Shown here: piece by piece, positions 21,941-33,616 of the stretch
How positions within the stretch are numbered: position 1 is the first letter of the stretch
Layout: each line of letters begins with the position of its first letter
Assembly: GCF_025399195.1 (NCBI RefSeq)
Contig: NW_026252146.1
Location: forward strand, 79,780 to 143,779
Length of the DNA: 64,000 nucleotides
From: Umbelopsis ramanniana AG
Lineage: Eukaryota; Mucoromycota; Umbelopsidomycetes; Umbelopsidales; Umbelopsidaceae
Direction of reading: 5' to 3'
The notes under the pieces: model-generated
The model's input: the letters and a program-made list of their open reading frames with translations, nothing else
What the model was told of the DNA's origin: nothing
The model's database searches: none
Position numbers and translations under genes: made by a program

Positions 21941-24900
21941 ATGTCCCAGCAACTTCATTTCGAGTCGTCCTTCTGGGGCCAAAAGTTTACAAGCTTATCA
22001 GTCCCGGACTATCAAGCTGGTCTTCGTGTTCTACATGAAAAGCTCTCTCAAAGCAGGATCGAAAACGATGAGATTATCAGCTTTCTGCGAGAACGAGTCT
22101 CAGTGGAGGAAAGCTATGCAGTTAAACTGGTCGACCAAGGACAACAGCGAAGTAAAGCCAAGGGATTCCTACGAGACGAAGGAGCAACTCTCAGGAAAGG
22201 CTTTGATAGTTTACGCGCCGCCAGTGAGCTGCTTGGTTCCCAGCACATGGAGCTTGCACTCAATATTCACGAAGTTGTTCTGAAGCCACTGATCAAAGTA
22301 AGCGACGAGTACAAGGCCGACGTAGCCAGTGCAAAACGGAACATCGATATGAAATTCAAGCAATTCGACAATGGAGTGAAGGATGTTGAACGACTTAAAA
22401 CCTATTATGTAAGAAAGTGTCGCGAAGCTGACCGTGCGGAAGAGCTTGCACTCAACTCAGCAAGCGAAGCAGCAAAAACCACCGTTCTATCACCGAAGAA
22501 AGAAGAAGTGGAGAATGAAAAAGAGGAAACCACTGAGAGCCAACAGGTTGACAATCTGGAGAAAGCTGTCCAGCAGGAGGAACCAGCGTCCGGTGAAGTA
22601 AATGCAACAGCCACAGCGGCTCATAGTCCGACGTATACCCTAGCTGGCCAGGTATATTCAGCAGAAGAGTTTGAAGCATTGATCAGCAAAATGCGACAAG
22701 AGATTCCCGTTACTGAGCATAAGGTAGCCATTTTTGGAACCTATCAAAATACATCGACCGGCGAAAACATCGCTCGTTGGCTACAACAGAACTTCCCCAA
22801 GTGTAAAGATTCACCAGCAACGGCCGACCTCATTGGACAGCAGCTCATCACTTCTTATCATATTTTGAAGCTGATCGGTCAGCTTGGTGAAAAGTTTGTT
22901 CCATCGTCGCATCATGTGTATCAATGGAAGACAACGGTTAGTGCTCCTGATACCAGTCCAAATGGTATTGCAACATCAGCTCTCGAAGGCGTGTCTGGCA
23001 TCCTTGGAAAGTTTGGAAGTTCTATCGCCAGTACTGCTGTGCCTGTCCAATCAACCCCGATGGTTGCTGGAGAAGAGCCTCATAAAGTGGCTCGTCGTGA
23101 AGCTGAGCTGGCGGACGAAGCGTATCTCAAAGCCATTCGAAAATTGGACAATATTCGCCTTCAACTGGAGGAAATGCTGGTAAGTGACAATGGTATAGGA
23201 TTTCATGTTGTTTTTCCAATCATCTAAAGTAAATCCGTAGTTTGCACACTTTTCAGATATGGAGCGGCTTGAGCTGAATCGGATCTCAACCATTAAGCGA
23301 GGTAAGATAGGCTAGATGTTATGAAGGCGGAGCGAATTCTTGTTCATATTAGTCTTGGCAGCGTTCATCGAATTCGGAGCTATTATGTCCAACACACTCC
23401 CGACAGCAAAGGCTATTTATGACCAGATGCTGTTGTATCAGGAAACTCTCAAACCAGAGCAAGATATCCAGTACATTATCCAACAGTACTTCGTGTCCGG
23501 ATTTGCACCAAAATCTGTACTCTATGATAATTTCTATCACGGTTATTCGATAGGTGAGGTAAAACAAGGCGCCGCCATTTTTAGGCCGTAAGTAAACTAA
23601 TATGATCAATTTAGATCAATCTTTCGGCGTCTCATTGGTGGATATCAGTAAAAACACTGATGCTGGCATACCACGTATACTCCAAGTGTTCTTGTCAACA
23701 TTGGAAGAAAGCAAGTATTTCGACTCGGATGGTGAATATGTAAAATTCTTTGTTCTCTAACCTTTCTTGTCTTGCAGAAACCAATGGTTTATCGTTGCAA
23801 GGTAGATACTTTTTCCAAAACAAAAAGAACGGGTGTTCTTTAGCAGGTGTATAACCTTTTATTGCAGATGAGACAGTGGTGTGGACTACGCCTGTCGCAT
23901 TGGATAGCGTTCATGCTGTACGAAATGAACTCAACTTGCCAAGTAGACAATTTACAAATGATACAATGAACGGTTATGATGGAGTGATACTGGCAGGCAC
24001 TTTTAGGTTGTACCTCAGAGAACTTCCAGAGTCTGTTATCCCGAGTGAGTTGTATGAAGGTATCAAGGCGATGTACAGTGGTGGTAAGTACTGCGAAACG
24101 GGTGCCATTCTTGTATTACATAGGTATGTTGACCAAATCATTTAGCTGATGACAACGAAAGCACCGTTCGCTTGCAATCAATTGCCAAACTGTTAGCCAC
24201 CATGCCCATGGCTCATTACAATACATTGAAGTCATTGATAGGCTACTTTCACAAGTAAGTTGTGGATGGACTTTATGATGGATGGGCGACCCGACTGATG
24301 TTCGTTCTCTGTCTATCAAATAGGAAAATACAAGCCGCCGGTAAGGAAACTAATGACGATGAGCAGAATGAAGCCGTCGTTAGACTTGCGCATTCGTTTG
24401 GTTCCCTTCTGTTATGGCCCCGCCATGCGACATATACTACCACCAATGATCGACACGCTGTACAACTCGTTAAGGATCTCCTCACACACTATGACACCAT
24501 ATTTACATCTGAAACCAACGAGACCAATGCCGAACATGAAAAGCGTCGACTGGAAGCACCGGTTGCATTACATGATGGCGCAGGAATAGATGTAGAGATG
24601 GTATCTGAGCCTTTAAGTCCTGGAGGCATCCGACGTGGATTAATGTCATTCGTCAGATCCGCCGCCCCCGACGATAATCCTATACGTAAAGCCAGTGGTG
24701 TATTTGGAGCATTCAACAGATCCGGGTACACTGAGTCAACCACAACTCGAACCCCTGGCAACAAATTTACGACATCTATAGCTATTTCATCACCACCGCT
24801 TCCTGGCGACACTACACCGGATGCCTTCATAATTACTGATGAACAATCAATGACCATTAAGTCGGATCAAGAGGTTGAAGAACCCGATGTTATGTTTGAC

Positions 24901-25128
24901 GCATCTGAAGACCATGGACATGACAGTGAGGGTCAGAATAGAGACATAAACACCAAGCCGTCTACAGGCAAAGGCACGTCTGACACACATCAAGTTGAAG
25001 GAGACGTCGGAGGAGCGGATAAAGCTGAAAACAACGTCTACAGTAATAATCTCATTGCCGAGATGGATGAACTAGCTCCATCAGATAAGGAAGGAAACGA
25101 TATTGATCCATTCTTTGAAGATGATTAG
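21941..25128 (+). CDS. F-BAR / DEP / RhoGAP protein (Rgd2-like)
   Basis: GTPase-activating protein for Rho/Cdc42-type GTPases at curved membranes. The first exon (21941-23179, 413 codons) begins MSQQLHFESSFWG, a typical F-BAR start. A DEP domain (about residues 255-335, with GTYQNTSTGENIARWLQQNF) is inserted in the F-BAR domain, whose last helices resume at about residue 370 and in the next two exons. This split arrangement is characteristic of yeast Rgd2. The RhoGAP domain follows from about 23615 (FGVSLVDISKNTDAGIPRIL, LAGTFRLYLRELPESVIP, MPMAHYNTLKSLIGYF). The C-terminal 200 residues are acidic and disordered, ending DPFFEDD. The exon before FGVSL ends at 23553; this choice restores the frame. 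Confidence 0.9.
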
Positions 25129-25613
25129 GTAGAATGAAACTAACTGAAGATATACTGAATCAACTCGACTGTGTTTTAAAAAGGTTTCTCTTCTCTACCT
25201 TTGAGCTGTAACAACATTCAAATATTTTTCCTTCTCCTATTATTTTCTTCGTTTAACTCTCCGTCGATAGCTTCTGTTCCCTTATGCTCCTCGCCCTTGT
25301 GGCCCCCTCCTTCCAATCTTAATTAATTTGATGGCTATTAAGCTAGTAACCTCTCGATTACTCTCATAAATGACTATCACCAAGACATATTTCGTGTTGG
25401 GGCAATTGGCAGCGGGCTTCTAAGCTTTCGCACCACAAATATGAACCGCGCATAAAGCAGTATTGTAAAACGCCATTTTTCAATTTCAGCATTGCACTCA
25501 TCATTTAGCAGGCATTTGATTGGCAGATGAAATTTATAAAAGACCACTCCAAAGATCTATCTTTTTTCTTGTTATTATTCCTTTTCTTCAAGAAAACAAA
25601 TTACATATCAAAC
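25129..25613 (+). promoter_or_regulatory. MET6 upstream region with TATA box
   Basis: A 485 bp spacer. TATAAAA at 25535-25541 lies about 75 bases before the ATG at 25614 and is followed by a T/C-rich stretch, a common arrangement for strongly expressed fungal genes. I saw no perfect CACGTG or TGACTC element. Confidence 0.5.
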
Positions 25614-27929
25614 ATGGTCTCTGCTACTAACCTCGGTTTCCCCTACGTCGGTGCTAAGCGTGAACTCAAGAAGCTCGTAGAATCTTTCTGGTCTGGCAAG
25701 ATCTCTGAAGCCGATCTTATCTCTGGTGCTCACCAATTGCAAGAGACTCACTGGAAGGTTCAACAGGAGCAAGGTATTGAGCAGATCCCATCTGGTGACT
25801 TCACCTTCTACGATCGTATGCTTGATACTGCCTGCAACTTTGGTATCGCTCCCCAGCGTTATCAGCACATCCAGAACCCCCTTGAGCAATACTTTGCTAT
25901 GGCTCGTGGTCTCCAGAAGGCTGCTACTGCCACCTCCGAGAAGGTCGATGTCCCTGCTATGGAGATGAAGAAGTGGTTCGATACCAACTACCATTTCATC
26001 GTCCCTGAGTTCGAGCCTACCCAAAAGTTCGAGCTCAAGACTGCTCGTGTTGTTGAGCAATTCAAGCGCGCCAAGGCCCTTGGTATCAACACTCGCCCTG
26101 TTGTCGTTGGTCCCGTCTCCTTCTTGCACTTGGGTAAGCCCGCCAAGGGTTTCGAGGAATTCAACACTCTTGATTTGCTCCCCAAGGTCCTCCCTGCTTA
26201 CGTTGAGCTTTTCAAGCAATTGGAAGCTGCTGGTGCTGAATGGATTCAAGTTGATGAACCTATCTTGGTTTTGGATCTTGAGTCCAACGTCAAGCTTGCT
26301 TTCGAGAAGGCTTACAAGACTCTTGCTGGTGCCACTCAAGTCAAGACTTTGTTGACCACTTACTTCGGTCGCATTGATAACAATGTTTTCATTGTCAAGG
26401 ATCTCGTTGATGGTATCCATTTGGATCTTGCTCGCAACCCTGAGCAACTTGAGGCTGTCTTGCCTTTGTTGAACGACAAGCAAATTTTGTCTCTTGGTCT
26501 TGTTGATGGTCGTAACATCTGGAAGAACGACTTGAACAAGTCTTTGGATCTTGCTGAGAAGGCTGTTGCTGCCCTTGGTTCCGAGCGTGTTCTCGTTGCT
26601 CCTTCTTGCTCATTAGCTCACTCTCCCTACTCCACTGCCTTCGAGAAGAAGATCAAGGCTGAGAACCCTGAGCTCTTCAGCTGGTTGTCTTACTCCGTCG
26701 AGAAGTGCGCTGAAGTTGCCACCATCGCCAAGGCTTTGAATGGTGGTCGCGCTTCTGTCCAAGCCGAGTTGAATGCCAACGCTGCTGACCTTGAGAGCCG
26801 TCGTACCTCCAAGCAAACCACCAACCCTGCTGTCCGTGAACGTGTTGCTGCTGTTCCTGCTCAGGACTACAAGCGCGCCAACGCTTTCCCCCACCGTCGC
26901 GAAGCTCAGGTCAAGAAGCTTAACCTTCCCCTTTACCCTACCACCACCATCGGTTCTTTCCCTCAGACCAAGGATATTCGTGTTGCTCGTCAAAAGTACA
27001 CCAAGGGTGAACTCTCCCAAGCTGACTATGATATTTTCATTAAGGAGGAGATGAAGAGAGTTGTCGAGTTCCAAGAGAAGGTTGGTCTTGATGTCCTTGT
27101 CCACGGTGAACCCGAACGTAACGATATGGTTGAGCACTTTGGTCACCTCCTCCACGGTTACGGTTTCACTGAGAACGGTTGGGTTGTTTCCTACGGTTCT
27201 CGTTGCGTCAAGCCCCCTGTCATCTATGGTGATGTCTCTCGCCGTTGCCCTATGACCATCGATGAGATCGTCTACGCTCAATCCCTCACCAAGAAGCCTA
27301 TGAAGGGTATGTTGACTGGTCCCGTCACCATGATGAAGTGGTCTTTCGTTCGTAACGATATCCCTGCCAAGGATCTCTGCACACAAATTGCTCTTGCTCT
27401 TCGTGATGAAGTTGTCGATTTGGAAACTGCCGGTATTCCCTGCATTCAAGTCGATGAGCCTGCTATTCGTGAAGGTCTTCCCCTTCGTCGTCAAGACTGG
27501 GATGCTTACCTTGACTGGTCTGTTGGCTGCTTCCGTTTGTCCACTGCTGGTGTTCGTGATGAGACTCAAATCCACACCCACATGTGCTACTCTGACTTCA
27601 ACGATATCTTCGATGCTATCCAGGCTCTTGATGCTGATGTTATTACCATTGAGAACTCCAAGTCTGATGAGAAGCTTCTCAAGATCTTCGAGCGTAAGCA
27701 GTACACCAACGAGATTGGACCTGGTCTCTATGATATCCACTCTCCTCGTGTTCCCTCCGTTGAGGAAATGAAGACTCGCTTCGCTGATATGCTCAAGTAC
27801 TTGCCCAAGCACCTTCTTTGGGCTAACCCTGACTGTGGTCTCAAGTCCCGTGGCTGGCCCGAGGTTGAGGCTGCCTTGATCAACATGGTTGAGGTTGCCA
27901 AGCACTTCCGTGAACAGGACAGTGCTTAA
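25614..27929 (+). CDS. MET6: Cobalamin-independent methionine synthase
   Basis: Transfers the methyl group of 5-methyltetrahydropteroyl-polyglutamate to homocysteine, the last step of methionine synthesis, in the cytosol. It is an intronless 771-residue protein, the usual length for MetE. The N-terminal domain starts with LGFPYVGAKRELKKLVESFW. The C-terminal catalytic domain starts near LPLYPTTTIGSFPQT and has the zinc ligands in HTHMCYSDF (His and Cys), the VITIEN glutamate and the Cys of NPDCGLKSRGWPE. Codon use is very strongly biased toward C-ending and GCT/GTT/GGT codons, unlike most neighbours, pointing to high expression. An in-frame ATG at 25527 lies upstream of the TATA box and was not chosen. 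Confidence 0.98.
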   Translation: MVSATNLGFPYVGAKRELKKLVESFWSGKISEADLISGAHQLQETHWKVQQEQGIEQIPSGDFTFYDRMLDTACNFGIAPQRYQHIQNPLEQYFAMARGLQKAATATSEKVDVPAMEMKKWFDTNYHFIVPEFEPTQKFELKTARVVEQFKRAKALGINTRPVVVGPVSFLHLGKPAKGFEEFNTLDLLPKVLPAYVELFKQLEAAGAEWIQVDEPILVLDLESNVKLAFEKAYKTLAGATQVKTLLTTYFGRIDNNVFIVKDLVDGIHLDLARNPEQLEAVLPLLNDKQILSLGLVDGRNIWKNDLNKSLDLAEKAVAALGSERVLVAPSCSLAHSPYSTAFEKKIKAENPELFSWLSYSVEKCAEVATIAKALNGGRASVQAELNANAADLESRRTSKQTTNPAVRERVAAVPAQDYKRANAFPHRREAQVKKLNLPLYPTTTIGSFPQTKDIRVARQKYTKGELSQADYDIFIKEEMKRVVEFQEKVGLDVLVHGEPERNDMVEHFGHLLHGYGFTENGWVVSYGSRCVKPPVIYGDVSRRCPMTIDEIVYAQSLTKKPMKGMLTGPVTMMKWSFVRNDIPAKDLCTQIALALRDEVVDLETAGIPCIQVDEPAIREGLPLRRQDWDAYLDWSVGCFRLSTAGVRDETQIHTHMCYSDFNDIFDAIQALDADVITIENSKSDEKLLKIFERKQYTNEIGPGLYDIHSPRVPSVEEMKTRFADMLKYLPKHLLWANPDCGLKSRGWPEVEAALINMVEVAKHFREQDSA

Positions 27930-28809
27930 GCCTCTTTATTGAAATAATGTCGCCACCCTTTCAACAAGTTGTGTGTGCGATGTAGGTAAGAGATTCAACA
28001 GCTCGATTGAAAAAAAATAATCGTAAAACAGGCTGCACTTTTCAACACTAGTGTATGCCGCTCCTGGTTCTCAACGAACTGGGCTTTCTTTATTTTTTTC
28101 TCTGTTCCACCCTTCCTCCCCTCCTGCATTCGTAACCCTACCTCTCCCCTTTGCCACTATGAAACATCCTCCATTTAATCTCTCTAGGTTTATCGTGCGA
28201 TTCAACATCGTGGCCTTCAAGGCCGAAACAGCAACACCAACTACATCAGGTCAAGAGTATCTTTGCTTAATCCATGCCTTGCATTCAACAATAAGGCCTC
28301 TGGTTATTGGTAAATACACTTTCTATGCTTTGACTGCATCTCAACAAATGCGGTTGAAACGATTTGGAATTTCTGGGCAGTTTGATCTCAACCATCAAAC
28401 ACATAAAAAGTCCCAGTTCCATTTCGCTTTTCAATTTGCCTTTCTTCCCTTTCAGAGCATATGACCAAAAAAAAAAAAATCCCAATACTTCTTTATCTGC
28501 CTATAGCAGTTTATATAAGTGGGTGTCCATAGTGGACCATCTCATCAGTAATATCGTCAATAAACAGTGAAATCAATTTTAGTGAAACAAAATATCTTGG
28601 GTTTTTTTTGGCGTTGAAGCTTTGGTGGCAACCAGTTGCGTAATTGTGCACGGTTTTACTGTGGTGGATTGAATTCTGTTTCAGTACTCCATATGCCTTG
28701 GTGTCCGAACATTGTAAAAGCAAACACATGGTATGATGAACAAAAATATAAAAGAATCTATTGAAAATTCACTATGTATCTGCCAAACGAAGATTGACGG
28801 TCAATTATG
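27930..28809. other. Intergenic, 0.88 kb between convergent genes
   Basis: MET6 3' flank and the 3' flank of the zinc carrier. A frame at about 28159-28464 has no recognisable motif. Nothing was supported as a gene. Confidence 0.5.
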
Positions 28810-30686
28810 CTATAATGAAACGTGGGACGTAGAAGTTAAAGGCGTTGGAGAAGGGCAACATGTTTTTGCAGCACAGCTTTCGTCTTCTGAGCATCGCAGC
28901 AAGCACCGGCTAACCTGGAATCCCTGCTAGATACAAAGGTTAGTCCCTATCAAGCACATTGTTTCAAACTTTTGACAACATACTGGACTATTTTCTACTT
29001 GTTTCTCCTCGTCTGTTGTTTTCTTCTTTGACCAAGGTAGAATATTGGCCCACCATGAAGTCTTCGGTTGGCGCTGTGGTGTATTCGACTCCGCTGGAGG
29101 AATCTGCGCATTTGCGATGATATCGCCGGACGAGTCAGGGTCAACGAACTCTGGCTGTATGGTGATGGAATGAATGCCGTGCCGGTGCATAAGCTTTCTC
29201 ACGCGCTGAGCAACAGTCATGTAGTTGGAAGTCGACGACAACAGGACATGGAGGGATGCAATTGTTTTGGTGTCTGAGAGCTGCCATATATGAAGTTCAT
29301 GAACTGAGAGAACATCGGCTGTCTAAAAAATATCAAAAATTTGCTCATGTTGGTCACTATAGCCCTTGCATCATCAAGGTATCAAGGATGTATCAGAGTG
29401 TTTACCTTGTAAAGCTCTCGTCGAACGTCATCGATTGCAATCGTATTGGGAACACCTTGAAGTAGGATGAAAGAAGTACTTCGTACAAGCGGTAGGGCCG
29501 AAGAGAAAATAATGATGGTGATGATCAAACTTATCAATGGATCAAAATAGAATCTCCAACTATAGGGAGTCAACCAGATGATCAGAGCACTTATAACCAC
29601 ACCGATATTGCCCAAGGCATCACCCACAACATGGAGAAAGACCTAAGGAAGACGATGTTAGTGGGATCAAGAGGCAACACATCTTCTGCTGTGGTTATTA
29701 ACTTACACCTCGCATATTAAGATTTTGCTGTGAGTGCTCAGATTCACCCTCTTCATGATGGTGGTGTTGCTCAGAGCCAGATGAAGAGCCATAGTCGTGA
29801 GCAACATCATGGGACGAATATTGTCTAGCATGTTGTACAATCAAGTCTCTAGCAACGGAAGGATGCATTGTATTCCTGTCGATACTATCTCTCAGCCTAT
29901 TCACGTCGTCAATTCTTGGGCTACTCGGTAGCCGGTTTGCCTCTCTAATACCGTCCTTTGCGTCATTTGACAAAGTAGCGTGGCTGTCATCTCTTGAGAT
30001 ATGGGCCGGTGCGATATCCAAGGCACTCACATTATCATTAGTGGAGTGCGAGTGGCTGTGTCCATGAGAATGGCCGTGTTCTGGAATACAGATCTTGTTA
30101 AAATAAAAAGGGTGGCGACGCTGGATCTATCGTCACGGCACATACCATGGAACAAGACCAAACCAAACAAGTTCGCTGCAAGCCCTACGCAGCCTGTAAT
30201 CAACACCAATACCGGCTCGGTTACGATTTGTGGGCTGATAAACCGCTCAATGCAGTCGATAAGAAGAGTAAAACAAAGAGCAAGCAAAAATACACCGTTG
30301 ATGAGGGCCCCGAGGACCTCAGCCCGCTGCCAGCCATACGAATATTTAGATTCGAATTCTGTCCTTGCCGCAACCTTTCGAAGGAGAAAAAAAAAATAAA
30401 AGAGTCAGCGTGACCTCGTCAGAGACACATGATATAAAAGGCGTTCATACCTTGACAGCCCATAGAGCAATAACCAGACTGATCATATCGTTCAGCATAT
30501 GGAAAGAGTCGGCTACCTGTTTGCTACCTTGTCAGATCACCTTCAATAATTGAAAACCAAAGTTACTTGTTTGCTTACCAGAGCTAGCGAGCCTACACGG
30601 TAACCAATTATGATCTCGGCCAAAAAAAAAAGGGTATTGATGACCAGCAGTATGATTATGCGTACTTGTCGTGATAGCTTGAACAT
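28810..30686 (-). CDS. Cation diffusion facilitator, vacuolar zinc transporter (Zrc1/Cot1-like)
   Basis: Proton-coupled zinc carrier that loads the vacuole or another compartment. It starts MFKLSRQVRIIILL at 30686. The first-site motif HMLND (ADSFHMLNDM, exon 30451-30516) and the second-site motif HVVGDALGN (about 29620) form the two halves of the transport site. Between them lies a cytosolic loop with HGHSHGHSH and a later HHHHEE run. AEVLGALINGVF is a family signature. After the C-terminal ferredoxin-like domain (VHELHIWQLSD), a GTATGT donor near 28990 splices to a last exon encoding CLLRCSEDESC and TCCPSP. This Cys-rich end matches fungal Zrc1 tails, so the stop is placed at 28810. Confidence 0.93.
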
Positions 30687-31663
30687 GATGGAGCAGACTA
30701 GGATAAATCAGTAGAGGACGGTCGGTGGCAATGATAGGTAGAGAGGAAATGGTTGACAAGTAGTGAGTGAATGAGGGTGATGACTCCGTGCACTAAAACT
30801 TTTTTTTAAATGAGATAGAAATAAACAAAAAAGGGAGATAAAGGGGTTGCAAATGACTATAGGTGTGAATAAAGGGTCGTTCTGCAGTGACGACTTTAAA
30901 TTCAAACAAATTACTTGCGAAGGGGCTAATAATATGAAGTTATATAGGAAAAGTCAAACGGATGGAGAGTGGCGGGGAGGTAGGAAAAGAAATCGCTCAA
31001 AAGTGAAAAAAGAAAACCAAAATAGACGGATGCTGATAAATTTATCCTCTTTGCGATGGGAAAACGGGCAACCGCAACAGTACTCTTTACAAAGGGTACC
31101 TCTGAAGAGCCGACTTGTCCGCGCAGACCGTAAGGGTACACATGGCCACAAAGGTACATTACTGAGACAGCCGAAAATTTTTTGGCATGAGAGAGAAAAG
31201 CGAATGGCGCATTAAGCCCTAAATTTCAATTTTATACAGCAGACAAGGCAACAGGAAACCTCAGCATGAATGGTCAAGTTGTAAAGCTGTTTGTAATTGC
31301 AAATAAGGAAACTTTTATTGAAACATTTTCATTCAAATGGTATGGAACCTTACCATTACTTGGTGAATTAGGTGTGACAAAGTTAAATGTTCGCATACCA
31401 ATTACTTTACAAGTAGCATTCGGTAGAAAAGAGCCATTAGTCAATCTGCTAAAAGATAGGCACTGATCTCTCTGCAGACAATCAGCCTAATAGAATAGGA
31501 AATACTGGCGTCATTCCCGGATCTATTGCAGAGTCAGTCTGCTGCCATGGACATGTCTTTTCTGTTGGTGGGGTGATGCGAAACATTCCGCGCTCTATTT
31601 TGGGAAAGACGATAAAACATATAAAAAGCCTGAGCCAGGCGAACAGTAGCGGGCTTAATCACC
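30687..31663. other. Intergenic, 0.98 kb divergent region
   Basis: Upstream space of the zinc carrier (minus) and the Kre9-like gene (plus). A 66-codon frame at 31266-31466 has no recognisable motif. No gene was supported. Confidence 0.5.
31620..31626 (+). promoter_or_regulatory. TATA box of Kre9-like gene
   Basis: TATAAAA lies 38-44 bases before the ATG at 31664, consistent with a very short 5' leader. Confidence 0.45.
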
Positions 31664-32259
31664 ATGAAAACACTCTTCGTCGCCCTAACTTTCATCTTCT
31701 GTGCTGTATCAGCCTTAGTCTACACGCCTAAAGTGACCTCGCCAGATCGTAGCTCCGTGTGGCAAGCTGGAAAAAGCTACACCGTTACATGGTAGCCCTC
31801 TTAAGTCTATATTGAAACAATTCAAATGAATAGCTTGTAGACCTAACTACATATCTAATTTTATAGGGATATCCACTCTGCCGGTGCACCCATCCCGGAC
31901 GATGAAACGTATGTCATCGCTGGCAACAATGTCTCTTGAACTAAGAGTGTTCATGCTCATACTAATCATTTTCCTACAGTGCGTCACTCTACCTGGGATA
32001 CTTAATAAATAATGACCAGTACAATGAGCACCTGTGTAAGTGATGAGGAATATTTTAGCCTTTGAAACAAGGAACTACTTCATTCATCCCTGTATCATAT
32101 TCAGATTGGGAATTGGCGTCTGGTTTCAAGCTGAATGCCGGTTCACAAGAAGTGAATATCCCGCATGATCTTAAAACCCGCCATAGCTATATCATGGTCC
32201 TGATCGGAGACAGTGGTAACGCCTCTCCACCGTTCACCATCGATTCAATTCATTCGTGA
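31664..32259 (+). CDS. Small secreted Kre9/Knh1-type wall protein, frame possibly broken
   Basis: A signal peptide is visible (MKTLFVALTFIFCAVSALV) followed by the Kre9/Knh1 N-terminal fold typical of small Ser-Thr-rich wall proteins: WQAGKSYTVTWD, PIPDDET, LYLGYL and HSYIMVLIGDSGNASPPFTI. Exons 31664-31791, 31867-31908 and 31980 onward join in frame. The next block (PLKQGTTSFIPVSYSDWEL, from 32059) is in the same continuous frame but separated by 24 bases with three stops. The only GT-AG choices there are introns of 23 or 25 bases, which shift the frame. It has no GPI-type tail. It may be a recent pseudogene or use an unusual join. Confidence 0.6.
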
Positions 32260-32458
32260 TCATCACCACAGCACTAATCGGTCTACGTTCAGACCGGCAA
32301 CCATCAGTTACGACATTTTCCCACCCCACTCCACAATGTTTCATACCACTCTTGCTCTGTATGGGCCATGTGAATAATCTCAATTTTAATTCTTATGTGT
32401 ATAGGAAAATCCTTTTATAACAGATATGTGTACTATCGTCCTAAAAATAAATGATAAC

Positions 32459-33337
32459 TTAATCTTTTTTAATACCGAGACGGACCTCACGACCATGCTT
32501 CATAAGTTTCTTCATGGAGCCAAATCCAAAAAGAAGAGTGCTGATGGTCCATTTGGCCACATTGACTGGGCTATACCAGCCACGTCTGAGACAAATTCCC
32601 AATGCAACTACTCCTTCAGCAACATGAATACCGGATGCTGCCTTCCAAATTATAGGGTACCAGTGATGTGGGTAGAGTTTGTGAAAGTATTGAATGGGAA
32701 GTGGCAATGCCTTTATGTCTTCTGGGGTAGACACCGAGAAATAGTATACGGCTCCCATTCCAGCTACGATTGCAACAGCCAAGCCAGTATTGCAAGGGTA
32801 GAAAGTATCAAGTGGAACCTCAGAAGATGGTGGAGTGTACGAATCGGTAGCCGTAGCGTAAACGGACTTGGCAATGGCTGCTATAGGGGGTGGTCCGGAA
32901 AGCGAGCTTGGCTGTCAGAGAGAACGTCAACGAACTGAACGCAATTGAAGAGTTGTAAGCCAGGTGAAAGAGTTTCATTTCACTTACCAAGCCTAGAGCT
33001 TCTTCGGCCTCCTTGGCCATACCTTCCAAAACTGGCCGAATTTCCTCTCTCTTTGTTAAAGGTGTTTTGAAGTCGATGAAGGCATCCTTCGTAATTCCAT
33101 CAGGCAGTTGATACTCAACAGTGAATCCTCTGGCGTTGATGCTCTTGAAAGTTGCTGACACAGCACTGTCTTTGCCAGCAAAATACCGAACATATGCAAG
33201 ATTCGTGGCTAATACAGACATTAGATGAATGGCTAATAGGTCGATGGTGAATAGAGTGGACTCAAGGACTTACCAGAATGGACACTCATGTAGGCAGAAA
33301 TGCCTGCACTGTGTGGGGCTATAGGATCTTGGCTCAT
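32459..33337 (-). CDS. DUF2470-domain protein with C-terminal membrane segments
   Basis: The start is MSQDPIAPHSAGISAYMSVHS at 33337. An intron then leads to LATNLAYVRYFAGKDSAVSATFKSI... (DUF2470, a fold related to haem-binding and FMN-binding split-barrel proteins). A further intron leads to the C-terminal exon ending KHGREVRLGIKKD. That exon has a hydrophobic helix GLAVAIVAGMGAVYYF and a second, amphipathic one. In fungi this pair of modules occurs in uncharacterised integral membrane proteins. The function is unknown; a haem or flavin role would be extrapolation from bacterial relatives. Confidence 0.78.
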
Positions 33338-33616
33338 TTCGGTGATGTGGAACGACAAGCAGACTCCTGGACAACGTGTGTAAACCCTTTTACATAGCAC
33401 CGACGCGGTACTACAAAATTCCGACCTTCCGCCATCGACTCACTAAAGTATTCCGCCCTGCCTCACAAGGAAGTACAGTACTGGAACTCTTCAGGGAACA
33501 CATGTTGTGTCGAAATCGATACTCGATATCTATGCTCATATTTTAATTTTGTATATGTACAATAACGAATGTACGTAAATCTAAGATATGCTACTTCAAA
33601 TCCACCATCATCGACA

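Noticed and set aside
25527-25613. In-frame upstream ATG giving MET6 a 29-residue hydrophobic extension
   Set aside because: The extension begins before the TATA box at 25535, so it is unlikely to be transcribed, and the family starts near LGFPYVGAKRE.
26613-27905. Long minus-strand open frames over MET6 (also 25608-26483)
   Set aside because: Shadow of the biased MET6 codons. The sense protein is unmistakable.
28159-28464. Plus-strand open frame after MET6
   Set aside because: Low-complexity pyrimidine-rich sequence in the probable MET6 3' flank, without homology that I recognise.
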